From Helichrysum umbraculigerum (lineage: Eukaryota > Streptophyta > Magnoliopsida > Asterales > Asteraceae), in the NCBI GenBank assembly GCA_949592205.1, contig CATIUR010000003.1, forward strand, positions 19,120,501 to 19,184,500: DNA of 64,000 nucleotides, written 5' to 3'. Below the pieces are notes generated by a model. That model searched no databases. It was not told where the DNA came from and was given only the letters and a program-made list of their open reading frames with translations. Positions 48,276-59,378 of this stretch are shown piece by piece (position 1 is the stretch's first letter; every line of letters starts with the position of its first letter). Made by a program: the position numbers and the translations under genes.

Positions 48276-49061
48276 TGTTGGGTCAAAACTGTTTCAGGTC
48301 TGAGTTGAAGTCTTGATGAGAAGACAGAGTACAAGTGATTAAAACTGTTTGTTTTGAAGGTTAAAACTGTCTTTATGAAGTTACAACTGATAGAAGAAAA
48401 CTGAAGAGAAGACAAGTGTTACAACTGATTGAAGATAGATTACAACTGATAGTTATGTGTCTGTAAGTAGTTAGAACTGCTTATGTATTTGTAACTGTTA
48501 GTTATATATGAAACAGTTAACACTGATTATATAATTGTACTTAGTCTTTGTTACAATTGAAGCAGTTACCACTGAATGTGTAACAGTTACAACTGTTTAC
48601 TTCAAAATGGTAGTTTCAACTGTTTATGATTTTGTGATAAGTTTGAGTCGGTTATGGAAGTTATTATATTCCATATATGTATGAGATTGTATAGGACTCT
48701 ATGTGTTATAAATAGAGATCCTTTAGACCTAGATAGGTTAAGGTAATTGCGCAGCTTCAAGGTTTTCTGTAACCCTAATACATCAAGTGTATTCGTCTTA
48801 TATCATTAATAAGATTGAAGCTTTCGGTATATTATTGTGTTCATCATATTAATTGATATTCGTTGATCTTCTTAATATTATTGAGTGTGATTCCGCAACT
48901 TCTCAATAATATATTCAAGGCTTATTACATACGATTGTTTATTAAGTTAAACAGGGACTAACAAAGTGGTATCAGAGCTTGTGAAGCTTTGAAGACAGGA
49001 AGATCTGGGATTATTAGTATTAGTATTTGAGTTTTAGTTCAGATATTAAGTTTTGATTTCA

Positions 49062-51782
49062 ATGGCGACTGAAGGTAATGAAGGAATTCAAGCTACAAAG
49101 ATTCCAATGCTTAAACCTGATGAGTTTGACCTATGGAAGGTCAGAATCAGGCAATATATGCTTCTCACGGATTACCAGATGTGGGAAGTTGTTGTTAATG
49201 GTATTCCAGTAACGCTTGATGGTGATGGAGTAAAGCAACCAAGAGCACCACCAACATCTGAAGCAGAGAGGAAAATCAGATCTACTGAGTACAAGGCACT
49301 TAGTACTCTGTTGCTATCCATTCCGAATGAGCATCAGAGCAGATTTGATAATTGTGAAGATCCCAAGGTACTAATGGAGGCGATTGAGAAGAGGTTTGGT
49401 GGTAATGATAACACCAAAACGAATAAAAGATCTCTGTTAAAGCAACAATTTGAAAATTTTAGCCATGTGAAAACTGAAACTCTAACTCAAACCTTTGATA
49501 GGTTTACTAAATTAGTTGGAGAATTGGAAAATCACAAGGTTAAGATTGACAAAGAAGATCTTAACAGAAAGTTCTTAAGATCATTAGGTGATGAATGGAC
49601 AATCTATACTGTTGGATTGAGGCAGAGTTCAGACATTGAAGTTAAGGAACTAGAAGATATATACAATGATCTGAGGAACTTTGAGTCTGAGGTGGAAAGT
49701 AAGAAGCAAGCAACTGGATATAGTCATAATGCTGCTTTTATGTCTATGGCTGGAACAAAGGTAGAATCAAGTCAAATGGGTTCTACTTATGTTTCAGGGG
49801 GAGCAGGATCATCATCAAATAGTTCTAATGATCAGATATTAGAATCTTTCTTTGCAAGTAATGTGAATTCTTCACTTACTAATGAAGATCTGGAACAATT
49901 TGATGGTGATGATCTAGAGGAGATGGACATCAAGTGGCAAATTGCATTGATTACTCAGAGAGCAAAAAGGTTCATGCAGAGGACTGGTAGAAACAACTTT
50001 GCATACAAGAGGAATGATGCTAATTGGTTTGATAAGAGCAAGATTGAGTGTTTCAACTGTCACAAGATGGGACACTTTGCCAGAGAATGCAGAAACCCTA
50101 GGCAAGAGCAGAATGGTAATGGTCAGAGATCTGGAAGCACTGGAACACAGACAAGAAACATTCCAATTCAGGGGGCTTCAGCAAATGCTTTGGTGTCTAT
50201 GGATGGCTGTGGATGGGACTGGAGTGATCAAGAAGAGCATGTTGTGAAGAATCAATGTCTCATGGCCATTGCAGAATCTGACAAAAAGTCAGAAGTTCCT
50301 TCTGAGGTACAAAATAAATTATGTTCTTCTGTTTGTAAACAAACTGTTAAACACTACAGAGATCATAATATAAAAGTGTGTGAGGAACTAAAACAATGGG
50401 AAATCAAAAGTAAACACACCATAGCAGTCATTGAAAATCTGGAAAATCAAATAAAGGCATATGAAGTCAATGCAACACAGTTTAAATATGACATTGAATA
50501 TGCTAGGTGGGAGAGAGACACTTTTAAAGATAAAGTTGAGTTGTTATCTAAGAAACTTACTGAGGTCACATGTGAAAGAGATAGTATAAGGCTTGATGTA
50601 AGTAAATTAGAACATGCTTCAAAGAGTGTAGATAAACTTATTAATTCACATATTCATGATAAACTTAAGACTGGATTAGGGTACAATAATGTACCTCCAC
50701 CTTATAATCACACCTACTTTCCTCCTAAAAGTGAAATTGATATCAATTCACTTAAAAGAGGAATGATAGATGAGGTTAAAAAGGCTGATCCAATTAAAAG
50801 TTTATCTGATGATGAACTGTTTGTAGAAGGTGAAGTTAGTGACTGGACTGAAGAAGATGATCAGAGTGATAGGACATCTGATAGTGAGAAGAGTGTGAAA
50901 TCTGAATCATCTAAGTCTGAGTCAACATGTGAGAATGTGAGGAGAGTAATTACTGATCTAGTTTCTAATCTTAAAACTGATAAACTAGAAGAGGGTAAGA
51001 AAATGTTTAAGGAAAAGGTTAAACTGGACTTAGAGAATGTGAGCATGAATACTAACAAATCTAAACATGGGTTAGGATATGTTAGTAATACAGTTAACTC
51101 AGTTACTAAACCTGTTGTTAAATCTGTTGTGAATAACTGTGTTAATTGTACATGCAAAGCAAGTACTTCTTCTTCACAGAATTTTCAAAATCAAAAACCC
51201 AAAGGTAATCAAAGAAATTGGAATCAAATGGTTTCACAAAAACTGGGTAATAATGTTACTGTGATTAAAGAAATGTCTTGCTTTATATGTGGAAAAATGG
51301 GTCATCTTCAATATGACTGCTATCATAATCCTGAGAATGTTCAAAGGATTAGAAAACAGTCATGGACAAAAGCAAATATGAGTAACAAACAAAATTTTCA
51401 ATCAAAAGTTAATCGTACTGCCAGAGTTCAGAAGATAAACCCAAAGGCTAACATGTTAAGCACTGCTACAGGTAAATCTACTGCTACAGTAATAACAAAT
51501 TTAGCCAAAAGTTTAAAGACTAAAACAGTGGTAACCAAATACAAAAACAGTGTTAACAAAATTAACACTGACTCTTCGATTGGTAAAACAGTTAAAACTG
51601 TTAAGCCAAAGAACACTGTTAAGTCTAAAATTAGTTGGATTTGGACACCTATTAAGACTGATAAATTAACAGATCCAAATTCCAACAGTGCATCACAATC
51701 AATAATCTTCAAGAAAGTTGAATATGTGAATGCACATGGGAAACCCAAAGCCAAATTGGTTTGGGTTCCCAAGAGAAATTAA
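49062..51782 (+). CDS. gag: Sire-C Gag
   Basis: ATG 49062 (an upstream TTG frame start is unlikely) begins MATEGNEGIQATKIPML, about 906 residues and large, as in Sireviruses. The capsid-like part has FDLWKVRIRQYML and LWEV-type motifs; two CCHC knuckles follow (CFNCHKMGHFAREC near 50047 and CFICGKMGHLQYDC near 51280), separated by a long coiled-coil-like, lysine-rich insert. It packages the RNA in cytoplasmic particles. It ends with TAA at 51780-51782 in the same frame as pol. Confidence 0.93.
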   Translation: MATEGNEGIQATKIPMLKPDEFDLWKVRIRQYMLLTDYQMWEVVVNGIPVTLDGDGVKQPRAPPTSEAERKIRSTEYKALSTLLLSIPNEHQSRFDNCEDPKVLMEAIEKRFGGNDNTKTNKRSLLKQQFENFSHVKTETLTQTFDRFTKLVGELENHKVKIDKEDLNRKFLRSLGDEWTIYTVGLRQSSDIEVKELEDIYNDLRNFESEVESKKQATGYSHNAAFMSMAGTKVESSQMGSTYVSGGAGSSSNSSNDQILESFFASNVNSSLTNEDLEQFDGDDLEEMDIKWQIALITQRAKRFMQRTGRNNFAYKRNDANWFDKSKIECFNCHKMGHFARECRNPRQEQNGNGQRSGSTGTQTRNIPIQGASANALVSMDGCGWDWSDQEEHVVKNQCLMAIAESDKKSEVPSEVQNKLCSSVCKQTVKHYRDHNIKVCEELKQWEIKSKHTIAVIENLENQIKAYEVNATQFKYDIEYARWERDTFKDKVELLSKKLTEVTCERDSIRLDVSKLEHASKSVDKLINSHIHDKLKTGLGYNNVPPPYNHTYFPPKSEIDINSLKRGMIDEVKKADPIKSLSDDELFVEGEVSDWTEEDDQSDRTSDSEKSVKSESSKSESTCENVRRVITDLVSNLKTDKLEEGKKMFKEKVKLDLENVSMNTNKSKHGLGYVSNTVNSVTKPVVKSVVNNCVNCTCKASTSSSQNFQNQKPKGNQRNWNQMVSQKLGNNVTVIKEMSCFICGKMGHLQYDCYHNPENVQRIRKQSWTKANMSNKQNFQSKVNRTARVQKINPKANMLSTATGKSTATVITNLAKSLKTKTVVTKYKNSVNKINTDSSIGKTVKTVKPKNTVKSKISWIWTPIKTDKLTDPNSNSASQSIIFKKVEYVNAHGKPKAKLVWVPKRN

Positions 51783-51805
51783 TTCTCTTTTTGACTGTTT
51801 GTGCA
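51780..51805 (+). promoter_or_regulatory. Gag/Pol junction: two in-frame stops and a possible splice acceptor
   Basis: TAA, then TGA 12 nt later in the same frame, followed by GACTGTTTGTGCAG just before the protease coding region. The stop context is not the usual CARYYA readthrough signal. The pyrimidine-rich run ending CAG looks like a 3' splice site, which would remove both stops if a suitable upstream donor is used. Confidence 0.4.
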
Positions 51806-54800
51806 GGGCAAGCCAAAAAGCTTATGGCACATCGATAGTGGATGCTCAAGGCACATGACTGGAGACAAAGGAAAGCTACAGGATTTCAAATCTTTTGATG
51901 GAGGATATGTAGCTTTTGGAAGTAATCCAAAAGGAGGAAGGATCACAGGGAAAGGAACAGTTCAGAGTGAAAAGCTAAGTTTTGATAATGTTTATTTTGT
52001 GGAACAACTGAGGTATAATTTACTAAGTGTGAGTCAAATCACAGATAAAAAGAACCCAGTTCTTTTTACTGACACTGAATGCCTTATCTTGTCCAAGGAA
52101 TTCAAAATACCTGAAAACATGATTTTAATGAAAATTCCAAGGCAAGATAATGTATATAAGTGTGACTTAGTAAATATGACACCTCAACCTGATTTAAACT
52201 GCCTTATTTCTAAAGCAAGTGTGAATGAATATGAATTGTGGCATAGGAGGATGTGTCACATGAATTTCAAAACCATTAATAAACTTGTCAAAAACAAGCT
52301 TGTTAGAGGTTTGCCTGAAAAGGTCTATTCATGTGATGATCATTGTGTTTCTTGTCAAAAGGGAAAGCAACACAAATCTTCATTTAAGTCCAAATCTGTG
52401 AACACAAATAGCACACCCTTATACTTATTGCATATGGACTTATTTGGACCAACCAGTATCAGTAGTATGGGGAAAAAGTCCTACTGCCTTGTGATTATTG
52501 ATGATTACACTAGATTTACATGGGTTTTCTTTCTTAGGACAAAGGATGAGACAGGTGAAATACTTAGATCATTTATAACTAAGATGGAAAATCAATTGGA
52601 TAAAAGAGTAAAGATCATCAGAAGTGATAATGGAACAGAATTTAAAAATCATGAGATGGATAAATTCTGTGAAGTTAAAGGAATTAAGAGAGAATTTAGT
52701 GCACCTAGAACTCCTCAACAAAATGGAGTAGCTGAAAGGAGGAATAGGACACTGATTGAGGCTGCTAGAACCATGCTATCTGATGCAAAGCTACCTATGT
52801 CTTTTTGGGCAGAGGCAGTTAGCACAGCTTGCTATGTTCAGAATAGAGTATTAGTTGTTAAGCCTCATAACAAGACACCATATGAACTATTATTTAAGAG
52901 AAAGCCTTTGGTTAGTTTCTTAAAATCGTTTGGGTGTCCTTGTACTATCTTAAATACCAAAGATCACTTAGGTAAGTTTCAAAGTAAGGCAGATGAGGGG
53001 ATATTTGTTGGTTACTCTATTCAAAGTAAATCATATAGAGCATTCAATCAAAGAACCAGGATCATAGAAGAATCAATGCACATCACTTTTAATGAAAACA
53101 CTGTTAATCCTGAAGGAAAAGGTCCTGAATCACTGTTTGATATTGAGGCACTTAATACTGCCTTTAGTTATACAAATGTGGATACTAGTGCAGGTACAAG
53201 TGCAGGTACAAGTACAGGAACAGGTGATGGAGAAGGTAGGTCAGACTCAGGAATATCAGCTGGAATGAAGAAGGATTCACTGGATTATATATTATTTCCA
53301 ATTTGGTCTCCTGATCCCCCAGAAGTGTTTGAAACTGATCAACCAAAGACATCACAGAATGTGGAAACAGGAAAATCAGATGAAACATCATTTTCTCATG
53401 TTGATGATTCTGATAGACCTGTTATTGAAGACAGTACAGAAGACAGTGATATGAGTCCAGTACAGAAGTATACAAAGGCAAGTGTGAATGTTGATCAGAC
53501 ACCAACAAAGCATCTTGACAAGGAGCAGGAACAATTGAATTATCTACATTTGATGAGCTCTACTCCTGTGTCAAAGAGAATTGCAAGAGAAGTGTCAAGT
53601 AGTGAGTCTGGACAAGAAGGAAATTTTACCAACTTGGAGGAGAGGATTCAAGAAACAGCAGCATCTAAATACATTACTCATAAAGATCATCCACTTGAGA
53701 ATGTAATAGGAGATATTGAATCTGCTGTTAAAACAAGAAATCAAAGTCAGGTGTTTGAAGCTTCAGCAAATGAGGATGAAGTAAATCTTGATACAGAAGC
53801 TGTTAATACTTCTTTGTTTGCTTGTTTTCTGTCTCAAACAGAACCAAAGAAGGTTACTGAAGCTTTGAGAGATCCTAGTTGGATTGAAGCTATGCAAGAG
53901 GAGTTGCTTCAGTTTAAGATTCAAGAAGTCTGGACATTGGTTGATTTGCCTAAAGGGAAGAGGGCAATTGGTACTAAATGGATTTTCAAAAACAAGAAGG
54001 ATGAAAGAGGTATAGTGATCAAAAACAAGGCTAGATTGGTTGCACATGGGTATTCACAAGAAGAGGGGATTGATTATGATGAGGTTTTTGCACCTGTTGC
54101 AAGAATCGAGGCAATTAGATTGTTTTTGGCTTATGCTTCATTCAAGGGATTCATTGTGTATCAGATGGATGTTAAGAGTGTTTTTCTGTATGGCACTATA
54201 CAGGAAGAGGTTTATGTATGTCAACCATCAGGGTTTGAAGATTCTAAGTTTCCTGATAAAGTTTTCAAACTTGAAAAAGCTCTTTATGGATTACATCAAG
54301 CACCTAGAGCTTGGTATGATACTTTTTCAGATTATCTGTTGCAGAATGGATTCAAAAGGGGTGCAATAGATAAAACTTTGTTTACTAAAAGAATTAAGAA
54401 TGATATACTACTGGTTCAAGTCTATGTAGATGATATCATTTTTGGTTCAACAAAGGATAGTCTTTGCAAGGAGTTTGAATCATTGATGCATGAAAAGTTC
54501 AAGATGAGCTCCATGGGAGAATTAACATTTTTCTTGGGGCTGCAAGTGAAGCAGCAGAAAGAAGGAATCTTTATTCATCAAAGTAAGTATGTTAATGATA
54601 TACTGGATCGGTTTGGGTACAAAGATGCTAAAGTTGCAAGCACACCAGTTGAGACAAACAAGAAATTACATGCAGATCTTGAGGGGGAGAGTGTGGATGA
54701 ACATCTTTACAGATCAATGATCGGGTCTCTTATGTATCTCACTTCATCTAGGCCTGACATCATGTTTGCAGTGTGCTTATGTGCAAGATTTCAAGCTAAT

Positions 54801-55367
54801 CCAAAGCTGTCACATCTTCTTGCAGTCAAAAGAATATTTAGATATTTGAAGGGTCAACCAAAATTGGGCCTTTGGTATCCAAAGTTTACTTCTTTTGATC
54901 TGATAGCTTACACAGATAGTGATTATGGAGGAGCTAATCTGGACAGGAAATCTACATCAGGAGGTTGTCAATTTTTAGGAGATAGATTGGTTTCATGGCA
55001 ATGCAAGAAACAAACCACTGTATCTACATCTACAGCAGAGGCAGAATATGTAGCAGCTGCAAGTTGCTGTGCTCAAGTGCTATGGATTCAGAATCAGATG
55101 TTAGATTATGGTTTTACCTTTCTTAATACTCATATTTTTATTGATAATAGTTCTGCAATCAGTATTATAAATAACCCAGTTAAACATTCTAAAACAAAGC
55201 ACATTGAAATCAGATATCATTTCATTAGAGATTGTAATGAGAAAAGACTTATTCAAATTCTGAAAGTTCATATTGATAATCAGTTTGCTGATCTGTTCAC
55301 AAAAGCTTTTGATGTAGGCAGATTCACATTCTTGGTTACTAGTATTGGAATGATCAATTTGTCATAA
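51795..55367 (+). CDS. pol: Sire-C Pol: protease, integrase, reverse transcriptase, RNase H
   Basis: The open frame follows an in-frame TGA (51792-51794) and has no usable ATG at its front, so it must be made with or after Gag. Domains in order: protease IDSGCSRHMTG (about 51832), integrase HHCC (LWHRRMCHM, CVSCQKGK) and DD-E core (LVIIDDYTR, RSDNGTEF), RT (QMDVKSVFLYG, YGLHQAPRAWY, VYVDDIIFG near 54420), RNase H (TDSDYGG, TAEAEYVAA) and the tail LFTKAFDVGRF. The frame is unbroken, and the catalytic YVDD and RNase H acidic motifs are present. A Val replaces the usual Ala in DVKSAFLYG. Confidence 0.95.
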   Translation: MFVQGKPKSLWHIDSGCSRHMTGDKGKLQDFKSFDGGYVAFGSNPKGGRITGKGTVQSEKLSFDNVYFVEQLRYNLLSVSQITDKKNPVLFTDTECLILSKEFKIPENMILMKIPRQDNVYKCDLVNMTPQPDLNCLISKASVNEYELWHRRMCHMNFKTINKLVKNKLVRGLPEKVYSCDDHCVSCQKGKQHKSSFKSKSVNTNSTPLYLLHMDLFGPTSISSMGKKSYCLVIIDDYTRFTWVFFLRTKDETGEILRSFITKMENQLDKRVKIIRSDNGTEFKNHEMDKFCEVKGIKREFSAPRTPQQNGVAERRNRTLIEAARTMLSDAKLPMSFWAEAVSTACYVQNRVLVVKPHNKTPYELLFKRKPLVSFLKSFGCPCTILNTKDHLGKFQSKADEGIFVGYSIQSKSYRAFNQRTRIIEESMHITFNENTVNPEGKGPESLFDIEALNTAFSYTNVDTSAGTSAGTSTGTGDGEGRSDSGISAGMKKDSLDYILFPIWSPDPPEVFETDQPKTSQNVETGKSDETSFSHVDDSDRPVIEDSTEDSDMSPVQKYTKASVNVDQTPTKHLDKEQEQLNYLHLMSSTPVSKRIAREVSSSESGQEGNFTNLEERIQETAASKYITHKDHPLENVIGDIESAVKTRNQSQVFEASANEDEVNLDTEAVNTSLFACFLSQTEPKKVTEALRDPSWIEAMQEELLQFKIQEVWTLVDLPKGKRAIGTKWIFKNKKDERGIVIKNKARLVAHGYSQEEGIDYDEVFAPVARIEAIRLFLAYASFKGFIVYQMDVKSVFLYGTIQEEVYVCQPSGFEDSKFPDKVFKLEKALYGLHQAPRAWYDTFSDYLLQNGFKRGAIDKTLFTKRIKNDILLVQVYVDDIIFGSTKDSLCKEFESLMHEKFKMSSMGELTFFLGLQVKQQKEGIFIHQSKYVNDILDRFGYKDAKVASTPVETNKKLHADLEGESVDEHLYRSMIGSLMYLTSSRPDIMFAVCLCARFQANPKLSHLLAVKRIFRYLKGQPKLGLWYPKFTSFDLIAYTDSDYGGANLDRKSTSGGCQFLGDRLVSWQCKKQTTVSTSTAEAEYVAAASCCAQVLWIQNQMLDYGFTFLNTHIFIDNSSAISIINNPVKHSKTKHIEIRYHFIRDCNEKRLIQILKVHIDNQFADLFTKAFDVGRFTFLVTSIGMINLS

Positions 55368-55656
55368 GTTATCTTTCTTATTACTGCTCTCTGTGAATAA
55401 TATCTACTGTGTTTTTCATTTGGGTTAATACTGATTTGTTAATTAAACACTGATTGTGTGTACTGTGTATCGTTATCACTGTTTACTACTTTTAGTATAA
55501 ACAGTGGTAATAATCACTTCACCACTGTTAGTGTATAGTTAACACTGTATACTTGTATTTTTGTTTGCATTAACACTGCAGGTTATATTGCTATGCCTTG
55601 GAGTTTAACTACTGCAGGTGTTTATGGAGTTTACCTGTTTGTGAAGTTTATCTTTC

Positions 55657-55659
<3 letters not shown>

Positions 55660-55697
<38 letters not shown>
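55660..55697 (+). repeat. Poly(A)38 between pol and ORF3 of Sire-C
   Basis: An uninterrupted run of 38 A on the sense strand, 292 bp past the pol stop and 402 bp before ORF3. It is the longest homopolymer in the window, and it sits at the boundary between the conserved copia body and the accessory ORF. Confidence 0.95.
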
Positions 55698-55700
<3 letters not shown>

Positions 55701-56099
55701 ACCACTGCTTTGTTTATATGATTTTGCTAGATCTGAAGTACTACTTGTATTAAGTTAGCACTGCCTTGGTCGGTTGGTACTGCTTGTACAAGTGAGCACT
55801 GCTAGCTTTATTATGTAAATGATGCATTTGAGAAACCAAGTGTTGATTACCACTGATGGTTATTTTCACAATTATCACTGAATGTGTTATTTTACTTAAT
55901 TAACACTGTTTTAGTTATAATTGGGGATCTGATCAAATTAGGGCTTACAACTGATTTAATTTCAGTACTTAACTCTCAACACTTAGGGTTTCTCATTACG
56001 CTTTCAAAATTACACATAACAAACCACTGCGCTAAGTCTCATCGATTCTCAATTCTGTACAATCATCTTCGATTCTGCTCGATTACTTGATTTCTTATC

Positions 56100-59000
56100 A
56101 TGGCATCGACTTCGTCTACTGTTCAACTACCGATTGGAAAAGATCACAATATGATCGCTTTCTTAATGAAACCTGCAGAGGCAAACGAGTATGTGGAAAT
56201 CATTGATTTCCTTCGTGCTTCACATATTCGTCATGCTCTCACTGTAGCACCCAGGATATCTCACGATCATATCAACAATTTCTGGGTGAATGCATCAATA
56301 GAAGAGGAACAGGGGATTAAAAGAATCGTTTCAGAAGTTATGGATACACGTGTTGTAGTCACAGAAGCTACTGTTAGAGCTTCATTACAACTAGATGATG
56401 AGGCAGGTATAACTTCTTTAGATGATACTGTTATGTATAATACTTTACGATTGATGGGTTATGAGGGTTCTTTTGAAGTTTTTACTTTTCAGAAAACCTT
56501 ATTTTCTCATCAGTGGAGGTTTTTAATACATACGATTTTACACTGCTTATCATCTAAGAGATCATCTTTCGAGCAGTTTGGAAGCAACATTGCTTATGCA
56601 ATTGCTTGTCTTGCAACTGGTCAAAGGTTTAATTTTTCAAATCTGATATTTTCTGGTATGCTTAGAAACATTGAGCAGCCAAAGATTAAATTTTTGATGT
56701 ATCCACGTTTTGTGCAGTTGTTCTTAAATGAACAAATTCCTAATATAACTGCACTTGAAAAAGTTATTGGTATTGTCTCTTTTAAACCAAAAGTTTTTGT
56801 AAATATGAAGAGAGATACTAAATTTTCTGGGAAGGTTACAATATTATTTTCTACAATGCTTCCTGCACCTTCCACCACAGCATCAGTACAACCAACTGAA
56901 GCTGAACCAACTACTGAGAGAATGGTTCCACCCACCACTTCTCAACCCACAGTAGTTGGGGGTAATAAAAGAAAACAAGGGACCACAACAGCTAAATCTA
57001 CTAAAGCCAAAAAGGCTAGAAAACAGGCATCTGAGGCTGCTGCTGCTTAGGTGTCTCAGTCAAATGATTCATCACAACAGATGATCAATGAGGAGGAGGA
57101 TGATCATTCTGAGAGGGCTGCTTCTACTGCTTCTAGCCCACTGGCAGAGCAGGACAGAGGTAACATTAATAAGACCCCATCAGAGGCAACACATGGACAT
57201 GATTCTACACCTGTAGATGATCCTAGTGGTCCCAGTACCAAGAACCAAGGGGACTTTGATGATCATGCTAGGCATGAGTCAGAGTTTGATGATGTCAATG
57301 ATTCACCAAAGGATTCACATCCTGAAGGTGTTGAGGCTAGAACTAACTTGGAATTGACGAAAATGGTTGATTATGTATGGGCTGAGTTTGTAAAGGAGAG
57401 GAAGAAGAATAAGGCTAAGGATGAAATTATCACTCAATTACAGAGGAGAGTGCAGCAGTTAGAATGGATTGTTATTAAATGTTTAAAGAAAGGAAGGAAA
57501 TATGTGGTTCATGATACTTCTGAACCTGAGGAGGCTTATCAATTTCCACAAAATGCTTTCAAAAAGGGGGAGAAGGTCTGGACAAATTTGGGTGATAAGA
57601 AGAATAAGAGTGACAAGGTGGTGGATGATGATGAGAAGTTTGATGAAGAAATGGAGATGGAACAACCAGAGGAGGATGAGTTTGTGCATACACCTCCAAC
57701 ACCACCTACAGAGCCAGAGCCAGAAATAAATGAGTCAGTGTATGAGACAGTGGAAACAGAAAAGAAGGAACCAGTGGCAGATGAGAATAAGTCTGATCAT
57801 ACTGAGGTTATTGGGTCAGTGGAGCAAACTGCAGAGGTTAATATGGGTGAAAAGACTGAGGAGTTACAAATTGATGCTGATGATGATGATGAGGTTAATA
57901 AACCTGAGATAGTAGTGGAAAAAGAAGAAGAAAAGACTGATGCTCAAACTGATGCTAAACAAGTTGAAAAGACTAGGAAAAAGAGCATTCCAGTTAAAAC
58001 TGCCAAGATGACAGGAACAGGAAAGAAGGTTGAAAGTCCAAAGAAGACATCTACACAACAACCATCTTTGCCTGGATTTCAGATTAGAGAACCTGTTGCT
58101 GATTCTGTTCAACAAAAGAAAGACTTGCCAAAGATTTATCCAAAAGATAAGGGCAAGGGAAAACTGGTAGAAGAACCAAAGAAGAAAAAGCAAAAACCAG
58201 TGCCACATGAAGTAATTGCTCATGATACTGAATATGCACAAAGGTTACAGGCTGAGCTAAATGCAGAGGACTTGATTGATGTTGAGATTGAAGAAGGAAA
58301 GTTTGTGAAAATGACAAAGGAGCAAGTAGCAGAATGGGATGAATATTTGTTGAAAGAACAGAGACAGGATGATATTGAATATCTTGTTGAACAGATTAAG
58401 AAAAAGAAAGCAGAAGAGGCAAGAAAGAAGAAGGCTGCAAAACCACCAACAAAAGCTCAGATGAAGAAGAACTTAATTGCAAAGCTGAAAGGTGGGTATA
58501 TTCCTTTGAATGCATTGAAACAGATGAGTTTAGAGAGATTGCAGGAGTTATGGGATAAAGATGATATGAATCCTGATGTGATTGAGAAGAAAGAAAAAGA
58601 AAAGAAAGAAGCTGAAAAGAAAAAGAAGGAAGTTGAAAAAGAAAGAAAAAAGGCTGAAAAAGAAAGGAAATTGAAGGAAAAAGAAGAAAAAGAAAAAAGA
58701 GAAAAGATAGAAGCTGAGAAGAGGAAGAAAGATGAAATTGAAAGAAAGAAAAGAGAATTAGATGAAATTCCTGATAGAGAAAGGAATGTTGATGAATTGA
58801 AGGAGTTTATTCTGTTACAACCAATGGAATCTGAAGTAATTAATGTTGAATTACCTGGTATCATTGATTGGTCTATTGAGCAATTTGTCAATCCTGTTAA
58901 GATTCACAAGATTAAAATTGAAAGAGCAGATGGAAATGTATATTGGTGGAGATCTTTTAGGGATTTGATAAAGAGGATCAGTAGGACTGATTTGGTGAGA

Positions 59001-59378
59001 ATGTATGAGATTGGGATGGAAAAGGATTTAGATTTGAAAAGGTTTGATAATCTGGTTGAAAAAGTTACATGGCATTGGATTAAGGCTATGTTTGAGCCAG
59101 AAGAGTTTCCATTTCAGTTTGCTACTTTTAGCAAGGTTAAAAATTGGATTTATCATGCCAAACCTGGAGTACATCAGATTGTTATGGATGATGCAGTGTT
59201 TATGTGGTTGTTGACAGATAGATTTTATGATATAAATCTGAGATTTTTGATGGGCTTGAGAAATGCAAGGCTACAAGCTGCAGTTTTAGATGATGAAGCT
59301 CTGAAATTGGTATATATGGTGTTAAATCAGATTCATAAGAAGGAGGAGATTGATAGGAGGAAGAGAAGAAAAGACTAA
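56100..59378 (+). CDS. Sire-C ORF3 (intronless homolog of the Sire-D gene), with one in-frame TAG
   Basis: ATG 56100 begins MASTSSTVQLPIGKDHNMIA. The N-terminal domain (roughly residues 20-240) has FLRASHIRHALT, NNFW and QWRFLIHT and resembles what plant databases call a putative plant transposon protein. A Lys-rich NLS-like tail (KRKQGTTTAKSTKAKKARK) precedes TAG at 57048-57050. The same frame then continues for 775 codons: acidic/Ser region, PPTPPTEPEPE, a long Lys/Glu coiled coil (about 58380-58780), and a C-terminal domain with WSIEQFVNPVKI and WRSFRDLIKRISRTDLVRMY. No membrane segment is seen. It could be two proteins, a readthrough product, or a recently broken gene. Role unknown. Confidence 0.82.

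Noticed and set aside
58457..58891. Ser/Phe-rich minus-strand frame that looks membrane-like
   Set aside because: Antisense of the Lys/Glu coiled coil of the Sire-C ORF3.
56100..59378. Calling ORF3 a true envelope protein
   Set aside because: No signal peptide or membrane span is visible; only its position after pol resembles env-like genes of Sireviruses.
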